Program-made: the position numbers and the translations under genes
Shown: positions 7,922 to 17,533 of the stretch, piece after piece
Numbering within the stretch: position 1 is the first letter of the stretch
How the letters are laid out: the number at the start of each line of letters is the position of its first letter
Origin: Actinomycetota bacterium
Lineage (GTDB): Bacteria; Actinomycetota; Actinomycetes; Nanopelagicales; Nanopelagicaceae
Assembly: GCA_947371865.1 (NCBI GenBank)
Contig: CANBRH010000001.1
Span: forward strand, 21,265 to 85,264
Length of the DNA: 64,000 nucleotides
Direction of reading: 5' to 3'
The notes under the pieces: generated by a model
What the model was told of the DNA's origin: nothing
Database searches by the model: none
The model's input: the letters and a program-made list of their open reading frames with translations, nothing else

Positions 7922-10024
7922 ATGAGCGATGTAGCAACCACTCCTGAAGAAGTCATTACCCAAGCGATCGTCCGAGAAGTAGATCTCACGCCGTTCGGTG
8001 CTACTGGCACGCTCTCTCTCATTACCCTCGACAACGGTCTCGACCACAATCGTCCCAATACTTTTGGCCCGCAATCATTGGTCGCACTCAACGCGGCAAT
8101 TACCACCGCCGAAGCGAGTTCTTCAGAAGCGATTGCCATTACCGGCAAGCCATTTATCTTTGCAGCTGGCGCCGATCTATCGGGTATCGCTTATGTGACG
8201 GATGAGAAACATGCCCTTGGTTTTGGAAAGTTAGGCCACGATGTCTTCCGCAGATTGGGTGAAGGCAACAAACCCACCTTTGCATTTATCAATGGTTTAG
8301 CTCTAGGCGGCGGACTGGAAGTTGGTCTGCACTGTAAATACCGCACCTTAGCCTCCACGGCATTCACCGCACTACCTGAAGTTTTCCTCGGACTCTTACC
8401 TGGCTGGGGTGGTGCAACGCTGCTTCCTAAATTAATTGGTCCGGAAAAAGCTGTTCAAGTCATCATCTTGAATGCTCTTAATAACAACACCATGCTCAGG
8501 GCTAAAGATGCGCTGGCACTTGGGGTAGTGGACGCGGTCTTCGATCCAGCCGACTACTTAGAGAAATCCATTCAGTTCGCTGCCAACATCATTTCCGGAA
8601 AGAAGACGATCGAGCGCGCAGATTTCACCCAAGATCTGGCATCGTGGGAAAAGGCCATTGCCATTGGCAAGGCTGCAGCTGCAAAGAAATATGGCGGCGC
8701 CGATATTGCTGCACCTCGTAAAGCGTTAGAGCTCATTGCCGCCGCACGAACCAATTCTCTCGGTGAAGGCTTTGATGCCGAAGATCGCGAACTCACCTCT
8801 CTCACCATGAGCGATCCACTCCGTGCTTCTTTGTATGCCTTCAACCTCATTCAAAAGAAGCGCAAGAAAGTTGAAGGTGCACCGAAGGCAGCCCTGGCAC
8901 GAAAAGTCACAAAAGTAGGAGTAGTAGGAGCCGGCTTAATGGCCTCTCAACTAGCTCTCATTATGCTTCGCAATCTGAAGGTTCCTGTGGTTATCACGGA
9001 TCTCGATCAAGAGCGGATCGACAAAGGTCTGACTTACATCCGCGCAGAACTCGCCAAACTAGTTGACAAGCGTCGCATGTCCTCTGAGACCGCTGCCCGC
9101 CTCTCAACTTTGGTTTCTGGATCGCTTGATAAATCTGGTTTTGCAGATGCCAACTTTGTCATCGAGGCTATTTTTGAAGAACTCAGTCTCAAACAAAAAC
9201 TCTTCACCGAACTTGAAGGCATAGTTTCGGAAGAATGTATTTTGGCAACAAATACTTCTTCACTTTCCGTCGAGCGCATGTCTGAAGGGCTTTTGCATCC
9301 GGAACGCGTGGTGGGTTTCCACTTTTTCAATCCAGTTGCAGTAATGCCTCTTCTTGAAATTGCCCGGACCACAAAGACCGATGATGCGACGACCGCAACG
9401 GCGGTAGCCATTGGCAAAGAGTTGAAGAAGACTATGGTCATCGTTAAAGATTCTCCGGCTTTTGTGGTCAATCGTTTGCTGACCCGCTTCATGGGTGAAA
9501 TCACCGATGCAATCGATGAGGGCACCCCACCCGATATTGCCGACAGCGCGATGAAGCCTCTCGGTCTCCCGATGAGTTCGCTGGAATTATTGGGCTTAGT
9601 GGGACCAGGTGTGGCCTTGCACGTCGCCGAAACGCTTCACGCCAATCTTGGACCGCGCTATCTCATTTCCCCGACCATGACCGCCTTTGTTCGTGAAGGC
9701 ATTCGCACGTTCTACATCAAGAACGAGGACGGGACTCTTTCTCAAAATCCGGCTGCGATCGCGCTGCTTCAACAGGGCTCCACTGCTTCCACGGCAGAGC
9801 AAGTTCGAGTTCGGGCTCTAACAGCACTGGCTGAAGAGGCACGTATGATGCTCGATGAAGGCGTCGTCGCTACCCCACAAGAAATCGATCTCTGCATGCT
9901 CTTGGGATGTGGTTGGCCAATGCACTTGGGCGGCATCTTGCCTTACCTAGATCGCGAAGGAATTAGCGAAGCCACCACCGGAAAGCGTTTTCACGCCCCC
10001 GGGGTGGCCTCAATAGCTAACTAG
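7922..10024 (+). CDS. fadB: Fatty-acid oxidation protein: enoyl-CoA hydratase / 3-hydroxyacyl-CoA dehydrogenase
   Basis: A 700-residue bifunctional protein. The crotonase domain is at about residues 20-240, with the oxyanion segment FINGLALGGGLEVGLHC and the catalytic Glu region ALPEVFLGLLPGWGG. The NAD-binding 3-hydroxyacyl-CoA dehydrogenase domain follows at about 325-510 (VGVVGAGLMASQ, NTSSLSVERM, GFHFFNPV), and C-terminal dehydrogenase domains run to the end. The fourth residue of the nucleotide loop is Leu (GAGLM) rather than the more usual Thr, probably harmless. It performs hydration and oxidation of enoyl-CoA and passes 3-ketoacyl-CoA to the thiolase encoded immediately upstream. Confidence 0.93.
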   Translation: MSDVATTPEEVITQAIVREVDLTPFGATGTLSLITLDNGLDHNRPNTFGPQSLVALNAAITTAEASSSEAIAITGKPFIFAAGADLSGIAYVTDEKHALGFGKLGHDVFRRLGEGNKPTFAFINGLALGGGLEVGLHCKYRTLASTAFTALPEVFLGLLPGWGGATLLPKLIGPEKAVQVIILNALNNNTMLRAKDALALGVVDAVFDPADYLEKSIQFAANIISGKKTIERADFTQDLASWEKAIAIGKAAAAKKYGGADIAAPRKALELIAAARTNSLGEGFDAEDRELTSLTMSDPLRASLYAFNLIQKKRKKVEGAPKAALARKVTKVGVVGAGLMASQLALIMLRNLKVPVVITDLDQERIDKGLTYIRAELAKLVDKRRMSSETAARLSTLVSGSLDKSGFADANFVIEAIFEELSLKQKLFTELEGIVSEECILATNTSSLSVERMSEGLLHPERVVGFHFFNPVAVMPLLEIARTTKTDDATTATAVAIGKELKKTMVIVKDSPAFVVNRLLTRFMGEITDAIDEGTPPDIADSAMKPLGLPMSSLELLGLVGPGVALHVAETLHANLGPRYLISPTMTAFVREGIRTFYIKNEDGTLSQNPAAIALLQQGSTASTAEQVRVRALTALAEEARMMLDEGVVATPQEIDLCMLLGCGWPMHLGGILPYLDREGISEATTGKRFHAPGVASIAN

Positions 10025-10050
10025 ATTTATTCGAAGCGACCGCTAGCCCT

Positions 10051-10122
10051 ATTGCGATCTTTATTTTAATAAGGATCGCAATACCTTATTGGCGATCTTT
10101 ATTTTAATAAGGATCGCAATAC
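10051..10122. repeat. Tandem duplicated hairpin at the fadB/acnA convergent end
   Basis: Two identical 31-nt copies lie at 10054-10084 and 10092-10122, 38 nt apart. Each contains a long inverted repeat: GCGATC, an inner TTATT-TT-AATAA, then GATCGC. In the first copy the outer arms are extended to ATTGCGATC/GATCGCAAT. The second copy contains the last codons and stop of acnA (stop at 10099-10101), so the acnA 3' end has been duplicated downstream. The hairpins sit between convergent genes and could serve as a two-way terminator or mRNA 3'-end stabiliser. Confidence 0.8.
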
Positions 10123-12756
10123 ATATTGCATGATCCCACCGTGGCGGAAGTAATCTGCTTCGCCCGGTGTATCAATACGAACCTGCGCACTGAAACTCTT
10201 ATCCCCTGCAGTCACTGTGACCTGCTTGGGAGTGGAACCGTTATTGAGTTCGGTGACTCCAGTTATGGCAAAGACTTCATCACCCTTAAGACCTAGGGAG
10301 GACGCGCTATCGCCTGGCAAGAATTGCAAAGGTAGAACGCCCATGCCAATCAAGTTGGAACGGTGGATGCGTTCAAAGGATTCAGCAATGACGGCTTTGA
10401 CACCGAGAAGCGCGGTTCCTTTTGCTGCCCAGTCCCGCGAAGATCCCGAGCCATACTCTTTGCCTGCCAAGATAACTAGACCAACACCAGCGGCTTGGTA
10501 TTGCATCGAAGCATCGTAAATCGTACTTTGAGAGTCACCGTCGAGGAAATTGCGGGTGAACCCACCTTCGACGCCATCGAGTAATAAATTCTTGAGACGA
10601 ATATTGGCAAAGGTGCCGCGAATCATGACCTCGTGATTTCCACGGCGCGAACCATAGGAATTGAAGTCGATTCGCTCGATACCATGATCGGCCAAATATT
10701 TGCCCGCAGGTGAATCAGCTTTGATATTGCCAGCAGGTGAAATGTGGTCAGTCGTGACTGAGTCACCCAAGATCGCGAGGACTCTGGCGCCCGAAATATC
10801 ACTGACTGGCTTTGGCTCTCGCGGCATACCTTCGAAATACGGCGGCTTGCGAACGTACGTTGAATTGGCATCCCATTCAAAAGTCTTACCTGTCGGGGTA
10901 TCCAGTGACTTCCAACGATGATCGCCATCAAATACAGTGGCGTAATCCTTGGTAAACATTTCGGAGGAAATGGCCGAACCAACTACTTTGCTGATTTCCT
11001 CGGTTGTTGGCCAAATATCGCGCAAGAAGACTGGGTTACCTTGGGTATCAGTACCTAGTGGATCGGCTTCAAAATCATGATCCATAGTGCCGGCAAGAGC
11101 ATAAGCAACTACCAAAGGTGGCGATGCCAAGTAATTCATCTTGATATCGGGGCTGATGCGTCCTTCAAAATTTCGATTACCTGAAAGAACGGCGGTAACA
11201 GCCAAGTCATTTTCATTAATGGCTTTGCTGATTTCGATGGGAAGCGGACCGGAGTTACCAATACAGGTAACGCAGCCATACCCCACCAAGTTGAATCCAA
11301 GCTGCTCCATGTAGGTGGTTAGCCCAGCACGATCGTAGTAATCGGTTACAACTTTGGACCCGGGAGCGAGAGTGGTCTTGACCCAAGGCTTGCTATGCAA
11401 ACCCTTCTCAACCGCTTTTTTAGCGAGCAAAGCCGCGCCGATCATGACCGAAGGATTAGAGGTATTAGTACAGGATGTGATCGAAGCGATCACTACCGCG
11501 CCATTCTGCACCGAAGTCGGTTTGCCGTTAACGGAGACAGGTATTGCCTCTCGAGCAGTCTTCTCCGAGAAATAAGTTGGTGAAATCTTTTCGTACGAGC
11601 CTTTTGCTGCAGATAAAGAGATGCGATCTTGTGGCCGCTTTGGTCCGGCGATCGAAGGTACAACCGTTGCTAGATCAAGCTCGAGTTTTTCAGAGAAGCG
11701 AGGCTCGTGATCTGGGTTGTGCCAGAGGCCAATCTTCTTTGCATACTTCTCGACAAGCTCGAGTTCGATTTCAGAACGGCCGGTCAGGGAAAGATACTTA
11801 AGTGTCTCTTCATCAATCGGGAAGATTGCGCATGTCGATCCGTATTCAGGTGACATATTTCCGATCGTGGCGCGATTAGCCATAGGAAGTGCCGAAACGC
11901 CTGGGCCATAAAATTCTACAAACTTGCCGACAACTCCGTGCTTGCGCAACATTTCTGTAATTGTCAGAACTAAGTCGGTGGCAGTTGTGCCAATCGGCAT
12001 CTGACCGTTGAGTTTGAACCCGACTACTCGTGGAATCAACATCGATACTGGCTGGCCCAGAAGAGCAGCTTCTGCTTCGATGCCACCGACTCCCCAACCG
12101 AGCACGCCAAGTCCGTTGACCATAGTGGTGTGCGAATCGGTACCGACCACGGTATCCGGGTAGGCGCGAAGTTCGCCATCAACAACACGGGTCATGACTA
12201 CGCGTGCGAGGTATTCAATATTTACTTGGTGAACAATGCCAGTTCCGGGCGGAACGACTTTAAACTCATCGAAAGCGCCTTGGCCCCATCGAAGAAAGCG
12301 ATAACGCTCGCGATTTCGTTGGTATTCAATATCAGTGTTCTCTTCAAAAGAAGTCTTTGTGCCGAACACATCAGCAATAACCGAGTGGTCAATCACGAGT
12401 TCTGCTGGAGCAAGTGGATTTACTTTTGTGGGGTCGCCACCTAGATCTGCAATTGCCTCGCGCATCGTAGCCAAGTCGACGATGCAGGGAACGCCAGTAA
12501 AATCCTGCATGATGACGCGGGCTGGCGTAAATTGAATTTCAGTATCGGGTTCGGCATCTGGATTCCACGATGCCAATGCTTTGATCTGTTCAGCAGTGAT
12601 ATTGGCGCCATCTTCAGTGCGCAATAAATTTTCAAGTAGTACTTTGAGACTGAAGGGAAGAGTTGCTGATCCTTCAAGTCCTGAAATGTCGAATATTTCG
12701 TAGGCTTTTCCGCCGGAATTTAATGTGGTCTTTGAATTGAAGGAATTTTTACTCAT
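10099..12756 (-). CDS. acnA: Aconitate hydratase A
   Basis: An 885-residue monomeric aconitase of the AcnA/IRP1 type. The [4Fe-4S] ligands are visible as [13 protein letters not shown] and [11 protein letters not shown]. The substrate-binding region [20 protein letters not shown] is in the first half, and the C-terminal swivel domain has [24 protein letters not shown] and [15 protein letters not shown]. It interconverts citrate and isocitrate in the TCA cycle. A purine-rich stretch precedes the ATG and TAGAAT (12784-12779, minus) is a plausible -10, giving a short leader. The last nine codons lie in a duplicated hairpin sequence (see repeat). Confidence 0.95.
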   Translation of the reverse strand: MSKNSFNSKTTLNSGGKAYEIFDISGLEGSATLPFSLKVLLENLLRTEDGANITAEQIKALASWNPDAEPDTEIQFTPARVIMQDFTGVPCIVDLATMREAIADLGGDPTKVNPLAPAELVIDHSVIADVFGTKTSFEENTDIEYQRNRERYRFLRWGQGAFDEFKVVPPGTGIVHQVNIEYLARVVMTRVVDGELRAYPDTVVGTDSHTTMVNGLGVLGWGVGGIEAEAALLGQPVSMLIPRVVGFKLNGQMPIGTTATDLVLTITEMLRKHGVVGKFVEFYGPGVSALPMANRATIGNMSPEYGSTCAIFPIDEETLKYLSLTGRSEIELELVEKYAKKIGLWHNPDHEPRFSEKLELDLATVVPSIAGPKRPQDRISLSAAKGSYEKISPTYFSEKTAREAIPVSVNGKPTSVQNGAVVIASITSCTNTSNPSVMIGAALLAKKAVEKGLHSKPWVKTTLAPGSKVVTDYYDRAGLTTYMEQLGFNLVGYGCVTCIGNSGPLPIEISKAINENDLAVTAVLSGNRNFEGRISPDIKMNYLASPPLVVAYALAGTMDHDFEADPLGTDTQGNPVFLRDIWPTTEEISKVVGSAISSEMFTKDYATVFDGDHRWKSLDTPTGKTFEWDANSTYVRKPPYFEGMPREPKPVSDISGARVLAILGDSVTTDHISPAGNIKADSPAGKYLADHGIERIDFNSYGSRRGNHEVMIRGTFANIRLKNLLLDGVEGGFTRNFLDGDSQSTIYDASMQYQAAGVGLVILAGKEYGSGSSRDWAAKGTALLGVKAVIAESFERIHRSNLIGMGVLPLQFLPGDSASSLGLKGDEVFAITGVTELNNGSTPKQVTVTAGDKSFSAQVRIDTPGEADYFRHGGIMQYVLRSLLK

Positions 12757-12782
12757 ATTTTCTCGTCATCCACCCTGTCATT

Positions 12783-12828
12783 CTAGAATTATTCATTCTT
12801 AAGGCTCTTTTGATAGAGCCCATTCTAG
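12783..12828. terminator. Nested inverted repeats between the RNA methyltransferase gene and acnA
   Basis: The inner hairpin is GGCTC (12803-12807) with GAGCC (12816-12820). The outer arms CTAGAAT (12783-12789) and ATTCTAG (12822-12828) are perfect complements. On the minus strand the inner hairpin is followed by TT only, so it is a weak terminator candidate. The outer left arm also contains the acnA -10 candidate, so a regulatory role is possible. Confidence 0.35.
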
Positions 12829-12834
12829 TCCGAC

Positions 12835-14034
12835 TCAGTTTTTTCGACTAAATTTCACGACAGTTTCTACGTGCTGAGTCATAGGGAAGAGGTCAAATCC
12901 CACTATGTGGTCGATTTGATAGCCGCCATCTACCAAGAACTTGGCATCGCGTGCCAACGATGCCGGGTCGCATGAGACGTAGACGATCGTCCGAGGTTTA
13001 ATCCTCAGAATCGACGTGACGACCATCTCACCTGCGCCGGTTCGGGGTGGATCTAGCAATATCGAGTCAACTTTCGAGATCTTTGGCAATTGGCTCTCGA
13101 CTGTGCCGTTATGTATCACGACATTCTTGCGATCAGCGAAAATTTTCTCAGCGTCGGAAATTGCCTTGCGATCACTTTCAATCAAATGGACTTTTCCAGA
13201 ACTTCCGACAATTCGTGCCAGCTCGGCGGTAAAAAGCCCAACCCCACCGTATAAGTCGCAAACGTGCTCACCGTATTGAAGATCCAGTTGATCTACGACT
13301 GCGCGCATCAATGTAGCTGGTGCATTGATATGACTCTGCCAAAAACTCTGTGGCGAGATGGTGTATTCGTGTGAGCCGACTTTTTCGACGAGTCGAGTTG
13401 GTCCAGAAATGGAACGCCCGCCACGAGCGACATTCACTTGGCCGGTGCTGGAAACTGCCACTTCCAGACGTTGATCCCCGCCCCATTTTCGAGAAGCTAA
13501 TGAAGCAATATTCATTTCTGGGACGGCAATAAGGCAATCTTCAATTTCTACTACCTCATTACTTCGTGAACCGAAGAGACCAATTTTCCCAACTGGTGAG
13601 ACCGCAAAATCCATACGAGTTCGCCATTCCAGACCACTCTCCGGGGAAACGCCAACAACGGATACTTCGAGATCAATTTTTGCCAATCGGGAAAATTGTT
13701 CGCGAATAATCTCAGCTTTCAAGGTTCGCTGATGCGCAACGTCAATGTGCTGGAAGTCGCAGCCACCACAGCCACCGGATCCCGAGTAAGGACACGGCGC
13801 AACAACTCGATGAACCGAGGGCTGGAGAATCTCAATGGCATCTCCTCGGCAAATCTTGGAGGTTACTTGGGTGATCAGAACTTTTGCGGACTCTCCCGAG
13901 AGGGCATGGCGGACGAAGATCACCCTGCCTTCGTGGCGAGCGATGAAGTGACCGCCATGGGCGACTGGGCCAATTTCTAGCGTCAAAATTTGGCCAACTT
14001 CTAGAGTCGAAACGGGGGTCTGCTCTTCATTCAT
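12835..14034 (-). CDS. Class I SAM-dependent RNA (uracil-5-)methyltransferase, TrmA/RlmD family
   Basis: A 399-residue protein with an N-terminal TRAM domain (about residues 10-65, QILTLEIGPVAHGGHFIARH). A [4Fe-4S] cysteine cluster is visible in CPYSGSGGCGGCDFQH, followed by a Rossmann methyltransferase domain. LYGGVGLFTAELA binds SAM, DPPRTGAG is motif IV, and the catalytic Cys is in YVSCDPASLARD. The C-terminus matches the family (FDLFPMTQHVETV). It probably makes 5-methyluridine in tRNA or 23S rRNA; which one cannot be told from sequence. TAGGCT lies 7 nt before the ATG on the minus strand, indicating a leaderless message divergent from trkA. Confidence 0.87.
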   Translation of the reverse strand: MNEEQTPVSTLEVGQILTLEIGPVAHGGHFIARHEGRVIFVRHALSGESAKVLITQVTSKICRGDAIEILQPSVHRVVAPCPYSGSGGCGGCDFQHIDVAHQRTLKAEIIREQFSRLAKIDLEVSVVGVSPESGLEWRTRMDFAVSPVGKIGLFGSRSNEVVEIEDCLIAVPEMNIASLASRKWGGDQRLEVAVSSTGQVNVARGGRSISGPTRLVEKVGSHEYTISPQSFWQSHINAPATLMRAVVDQLDLQYGEHVCDLYGGVGLFTAELARIVGSSGKVHLIESDRKAISDAEKIFADRKNVVIHNGTVESQLPKISKVDSILLDPPRTGAGEMVVTSILRIKPRTIVYVSCDPASLARDAKFLVDGGYQIDHIVGFDLFPMTQHVETVVKFSRKN

Positions 14035-14066
14035 AGTGCAGAGCCTAAGGGTGTAAGTTCTCTCCC
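14035..14066. promoter_or_regulatory. 32-bp divergent leaderless promoter pair
   Basis: Minus strand: TAGGCT (14047-14042), then 7 nt to ATG 14034. Plus strand: TAAGTT (14054-14059), then 7 nt to GTG 14067. The -10 elements are only 6 bp apart, so the two polymerases must compete for the region. Neither gene has a ribosome binding site. Confidence 0.5.
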
Positions 14067-14729
14067 GTGCACGTAGTCATCATGGGTTGCGGTCGAGTTG
14101 GCTCGGGTCTTGCTAAAGACCTTGAAGCTGCGGGCCACACAGTCGCAGTAATCGACCAAAATCGCGAGGCATTTAGACGCCTGGGCGCCGACTTCAATGG
14201 TCGCACCGTCGCAGGTGTGGGCTTTGATCGGGATACTTTGTTAGAAGCAGGTATCGAACATGCTGATGCTTTCGCAGCAGTTTCAAATGGCGATAATTCA
14301 AATATCTTGGCCGCTCGAGTGGCCCGTGAAACTTATGGCGTAGCCAATGTTGTGGCTCGTATTTACGATCCCGCCAGAGCCGAAATTTACCAGCGCTTAG
14401 GCATCCCGACCGTGGCCACGGTTCTCTGGACTACAGATCAAATTATGCGCCGCCTAGCTCCGGAAGGTTCGCGTTCTGAATGGCGTGATGCCAGCGGAAC
14501 GATTCAGTTGTGCGAAGTCCATTTACATGCTGGCTGGTTCGGTAACCCTGCTCACCTGATTGAGACATCAACCAAAGCCCGGGTCGCTTTCATCACCAGA
14601 CTCGGCGAAGGCCTCGTTCCCAATGAACATACCGTTCTTCAAGAGGGCGACCTGGTTCACGTCATGGTTGCCGAGAGCGAAATTGCTCAAGTCGAACTCG
14701 CACTCTCTAAATCTCCCGAGGAGATCTAA
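14067..14729 (+). CDS. trkA: TrkA-family potassium uptake regulatory protein (first of pair)
   Basis: A 220-residue cytoplasmic regulator with an N-terminal RCK_N Rossmann domain (VVIMGCGRVGSGLAKDLEA, with Asp in VAVIDQN for NAD binding) and a C-terminal TrkA_C domain from about residue 140. It gates a Trk/Ktr-type potassium channel in response to bound nucleotide. The GTG start has TAAGTT 7 nt upstream and no Shine-Dalgarno sequence. Its stop overlaps the start of the second trkA gene (TAATG), as in the CeoB/CeoC pair of mycobacteria. No channel subunit is encoded in the window. Confidence 0.9.
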   Translation: MHVVIMGCGRVGSGLAKDLEAAGHTVAVIDQNREAFRRLGADFNGRTVAGVGFDRDTLLEAGIEHADAFAAVSNGDNSNILAARVARETYGVANVVARIYDPARAEIYQRLGIPTVATVLWTTDQIMRRLAPEGSRSEWRDASGTIQLCEVHLHAGWFGNPAHLIETSTKARVAFITRLGEGLVPNEHTVLQEGDLVHVMVAESEIAQVELALSKSPEEI

Positions 14730-15385
14730 TGCGCATTGCTATCGCCGGAGCCGGAAATGTAGGACGCGCTATTGCTCGCGAACTCATTGAGAATGGCCAC
14801 CATGTACTTCTTATTGATCGCGATCCCAAGGCTCTTAAAATGGAGAGCGTCCCTAGCGCCGAATGGTTGATGGCCGACGCTTGCGAAATAACGGCATTGG
14901 ATAATGCAAAACTCGACACCTGCCAAGTCATGATCGCCGCGACCGGAGATGACAAAGTTAACCTTGTGGCCTCTCTTCTAGCCAAGAGCGAGTACGGAGT
15001 TCCACGTGTTGTTGCGCGCGTTAATCATCCAAAGAATGAATGGTTATTTGATAACTCATGGGGCGTTGACGTCGCGGTGTCGACACCACGCATCATCTCT
15101 GCCTTGGTTGAGGAAGCCGTCAGCGTCGGCGATGTTGTCAGACTCTTTTCGATTAGAAAAGGTGAGGCTAATCTCGTTGAGATCACTCTCCCCGACATGG
15201 CGCCAGTCGTTGGCCGTACGGTTCAAGAAATCCCATTACCTGAAGGCGCATCACTTGCTGCGATTGTTCGAGACGGTCGCGTGATTTCTCCACAACAGCA
15301 CGACATGTTTGCCGCCGGCGACGAACTTCTATTCGTTGCCACCTCTGATGCCGAAGATAAGTTAAAGGCCTGCTTTATTAGCTAA
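14729..15385 (+). CDS. trkA: TrkA-family potassium uptake regulatory protein (second of pair)
   Basis: A 218-residue paralogue of the preceding gene. The RCK_N domain starts IAIAGAGNVGRAIARELIE with the nucleotide-binding acid in LLIDRDPKAL, and the C-terminal domain contains VVGRTVQEIPLPEGASL. The two TrkA proteins probably assemble into the regulatory ring of a K+ channel encoded elsewhere. Translation is coupled to the upstream gene through TAATG. The 3' end overlaps the convergent DUF3159 gene by 8 nt. Confidence 0.9.
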   Translation: MRIAIAGAGNVGRAIARELIENGHHVLLIDRDPKALKMESVPSAEWLMADACEITALDNAKLDTCQVMIAATGDDKVNLVASLLAKSEYGVPRVVARVNHPKNEWLFDNSWGVDVAVSTPRIISALVEEAVSVGDVVRLFSIRKGEANLVEITLPDMAPVVGRTVQEIPLPEGASLAAIVRDGRVISPQQHDMFAAGDELLFVATSDAEDKLKACFIS

Positions 15386-16013
15386 CTTCTGGCTCTTCTA
15401 TTTTTGTTGTCGGAATTTTTCGTAATATCAGCCAGGTGCCCCAGCCAGCCGCAATAAAGAGTGGATAACCCATGGCCAAACGTGCCGTACCCAAGGCGGT
15501 GATATTTCCAGTCTTGTAGAGCGGATATTGCACGATCAATCGTGATACAAAAAGCCCCACCCAGAGCCATCCAGCCCGAACATATGCTCGCTTACGTGGG
15601 AGATCTTTGCGCCACAGGAGATTCTCGCCAAGAAGCGGTCCCAACATCAGCCCCAGCAGCGGCCACCCCGCCAAATTGAGCACCGAATAAAGTGCGGCAT
15701 ATACGGCATTGGTAATCAGCCCCGGCAAGTAAAAATCTGCCGCTTTGCCAGTGTGCCTAGATAGCAAGGCACAGATCGCAATGCCCACGAGACCGGAAAT
15801 TGCATGTTGCAGCGTTTCGCGCTTAACCAACCGAAGCAGAGTTAAGACGGCAGAGAGAATTAGTGCCGACACCAATGCATCATTGAGATTATGCGAGAGG
15901 TTGAAGGTAATGAGAAAGAGGAGACTGGGAAGTCCAGAGTCGATGAGCCCACGTGTCCCGCCTAGGGCACCGATAATTTTTGCTTTATCTGCTTCGTGTC
16001 CTTCGTAACTCAC
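15378..16013 (-). CDS. DUF3159 family membrane protein
   Basis: A 211-residue protein with about five to six hydrophobic membrane segments. Diagnostic stretches of this actinobacterial family are IIGALGGTRGLIDSGLPSLL at the N-terminus and WPLLGLMLGPLLGENLLWRK in the middle. Function is unknown. In actinobacteria it is commonly encoded near dut and trkA, as here. The ATG overlaps the dut stop by 4 nt (ATGA), so it is the third gene of a thioesterase-dut-DUF3159 unit. Confidence 0.85.
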   Translation of the reverse strand: MSYEGHEADKAKIIGALGGTRGLIDSGLPSLLFLITFNLSHNLNDALVSALILSAVLTLLRLVKRETLQHAISGLVGIAICALLSRHTGKAADFYLPGLITNAVYAALYSVLNLAGWPLLGLMLGPLLGENLLWRKDLPRKRAYVRAGWLWVGLFVSRLIVQYPLYKTGNITALGTARLAMGYPLFIAAGWGTWLILRKIPTTKIEEPEVS

Positions 16014-16450
16014 ACACTTCTCCCCGTCGAGCCAAAGCCACCAAGACCACGTTCGGAACCAGGCAGATATTCCACTTCAACAAAATCGGCGCGCTCAACT
16101 TTTTGAATCACCAATTGTGCGATTCGATCACCTTTGTGGAACGTTATTGCTTCCGAGGGATCGTGATTTATTAAAATGATTTGTAGCTCTCCACGAAACC
16201 CAGCATCTACTGTTCCGGGCGTATTAACCATGGAGACGCCGTGTTTAATGGCCAAACCAGATCGCGGATGAACAAAAGCGGCATAACCATCTGGAAGTGC
16301 AATCGATAAACCAGTAGGAACGAGTGCGCGCTCTCCCGGTTGGAGGGTTATTTCCACTCGCGAGGTGAGATCTGCGCCGGCATCCCCGCCTTTTGCATAA
16401 AAAGGTAGTGGAACTGATTCATCCGATCGGGTAATGAGAACTTGCACCAT
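16010..16450 (-). CDS. dut: Deoxyuridine 5'-triphosphate nucleotidohydrolase
   Basis: A 146-residue trimeric dUTPase of standard length. Its five motifs are visible: GDAGADL, HPRSGLAIKHG, GTVDAGFRGE, GDRIAQLVIQ and the C-terminal ERGLGGFGSTG. It hydrolyses dUTP to dUMP and pyrophosphate, keeping uracil out of DNA and feeding thymidylate synthesis. ATG 16450 is the true start although the frame is open much further upstream. It shares one base with the stop of the thioesterase gene, so translation is coupled. Confidence 0.95.
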   Translation of the reverse strand: MVQVLITRSDESVPLPFYAKGGDAGADLTSRVEITLQPGERALVPTGLSIALPDGYAAFVHPRSGLAIKHGVSMVNTPGTVDAGFRGELQIILINHDPSEAITFHKGDRIAQLVIQKVERADFVEVEYLPGSERGLGGFGSTGRSV

Positions 16451-17034
16451 TACGGATTGATTTCGAAGTCGGGATCGACAAAGGCCAGGAGTTCGGGATG
16501 AGCAGTCACATGCGCCAAGTATTCTTTCGGAGCATTTTCCATAAAGTGTTTCATGGGCACGATGACAAAAAGCGCGGCTGCTCGAACAGCAATGGGGCCG
16601 TCGGGAGCGTTCAAACGACCTACTGCTGCGGTGTAGACCTTTCGATTGACCTGGCCAGTGATCTCTGCCGATATATGCAACGTTGAGCCCATAGGTACAG
16701 GCAGAATAAAATCGGTTTCCAGACGCGCAGTAACAGCTGGTGAACGAATCAGCCACATTAATTTTCCTAGCGCTTCATCAAATGCCAACGAAAGTAGACC
16801 ACCGTGGGCAAGTCCTGGGGCGCCTTGATGGTTTTCAGTGACTGTAAATACGGCGGTGAGATTTTGACCTTCGCCCGCGTGTGCCACAAGATGCAAGCCA
16901 GTTGGATGTAAGTCACCACAACCAAAACAGTGACCAAAGTGGGAAGGGATCTTTGAACCAGGCAAGGGCGCCTTAGCATGGCGCGGAGGAATCTCTGAAC
17001 CTTCAGGTGCGATCGTACTTGGCACTCGTGACAT
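16450..17034 (-). CDS. PaaI/YbgC-like hotdog thioesterase
   Basis: A 194-residue protein with a hotdog fold. FGHCFGCGDLHPTGLHL precedes the domain, and the active segment GAPGLAHGGLLSLAFDEALG carries the conserved His-Gly-Gly. Such enzymes hydrolyse acyl-CoA thioesters in the cytoplasm; the substrate is not known. TACCCT (17046-17041, minus) lies 6 nt before the ATG, consistent with a leaderless start. It is the first gene of a unit with dut and DUF3159. Confidence 0.82.
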   Translation of the reverse strand: MSRVPSTIAPEGSEIPPRHAKAPLPGSKIPSHFGHCFGCGDLHPTGLHLVAHAGEGQNLTAVFTVTENHQGAPGLAHGGLLSLAFDEALGKLMWLIRSPAVTARLETDFILPVPMGSTLHISAEITGQVNRKVYTAAVGRLNAPDGPIAVRAAALFVIVPMKHFMENAPKEYLAHVTAHPELLAFVDPDFEINP

Positions 17035-17079
17035 GCTCTAAGGGTAATACTTCAATGGCTTTTCAAGTAACTTAAGCCC
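17035..17079. promoter_or_regulatory. Divergent leaderless promoters (thioesterase / DUF3093)
   Basis: Minus strand TACCCT (17046-17041) is 6 nt from ATG 17034. Plus strand TAACTT (17068-17073) is 6 nt from GTG 17080. No Shine-Dalgarno sequence is present on either side. Confidence 0.5.
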
Positions 17080-17523
17080 GTGGCACTCCCCCGGTATGAC
17101 GAGAAGATCCGTTGGCCGCTCTGGCTATGGTTCTTTTTCGCCTTTCTTCTTGGTTCGCTCTCGTTGGCCGTATGGGCTGCATTAGGTACCACACCGGCAA
17201 CGGAGGTCTCACTTGTTGAGTTGGCGCTGCTCATCGTTTTTTATATCAAGAGCGCGCTCATCCTTCGCGTCAATGATGGCTGGCTCTTTGCAGGTAGAGC
17301 GAAAATTGAAACCAGATTTATTGCGAACGTGATCGAGCTTGACGGTGCCGAACTTCGCACAGTTCGTGGACCTCATGCTGATCCAGCAAGTTTTTTAGCT
17401 ATTAGATTCTGGGTAACCAAAGGGCTAAAACTTGAGATTGATGATCCGAGAGATAGTACGCCCTACTGGCTGATTAGTACTCGCCACCCAGAGAAGATGG
17501 CATCAGCCCTGAGGCAGTCCTAA
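17080..17523 (+). CDS. DUF3093 family membrane protein
   Basis: A 147-residue protein with two membrane segments near the N-terminus (FFFAFLLGSLSLAVWAALG and LALLIVFYIKSALILRV), then a soluble part with DGWLFAGRAKIETRFIANV and a C-terminal YWLISTRHPEKMASAL. These fit the actinobacterial DUF3093 family, of unknown function, usually found beside dut and DUF4193 as it is here. The GTG start is supported by TAACTT 6 nt upstream. Confidence 0.85.
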   Translation: MALPRYDEKIRWPLWLWFFFAFLLGSLSLAVWAALGTTPATEVSLVELALLIVFYIKSALILRVNDGWLFAGRAKIETRFIANVIELDGAELRTVRGPHADPASFLAIRFWVTKGLKLEIDDPRDSTPYWLISTRHPEKMASALRQS

Positions 17524-17533
17524 AAAAATTAAA

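Noticed and set aside
16451..16756. N-terminal extension of the dut frame to 248 codons
   Set aside because: The extension runs antiparallel-free through the thioesterase gene in another frame; normal dUTPase length is reached from ATG 16450.
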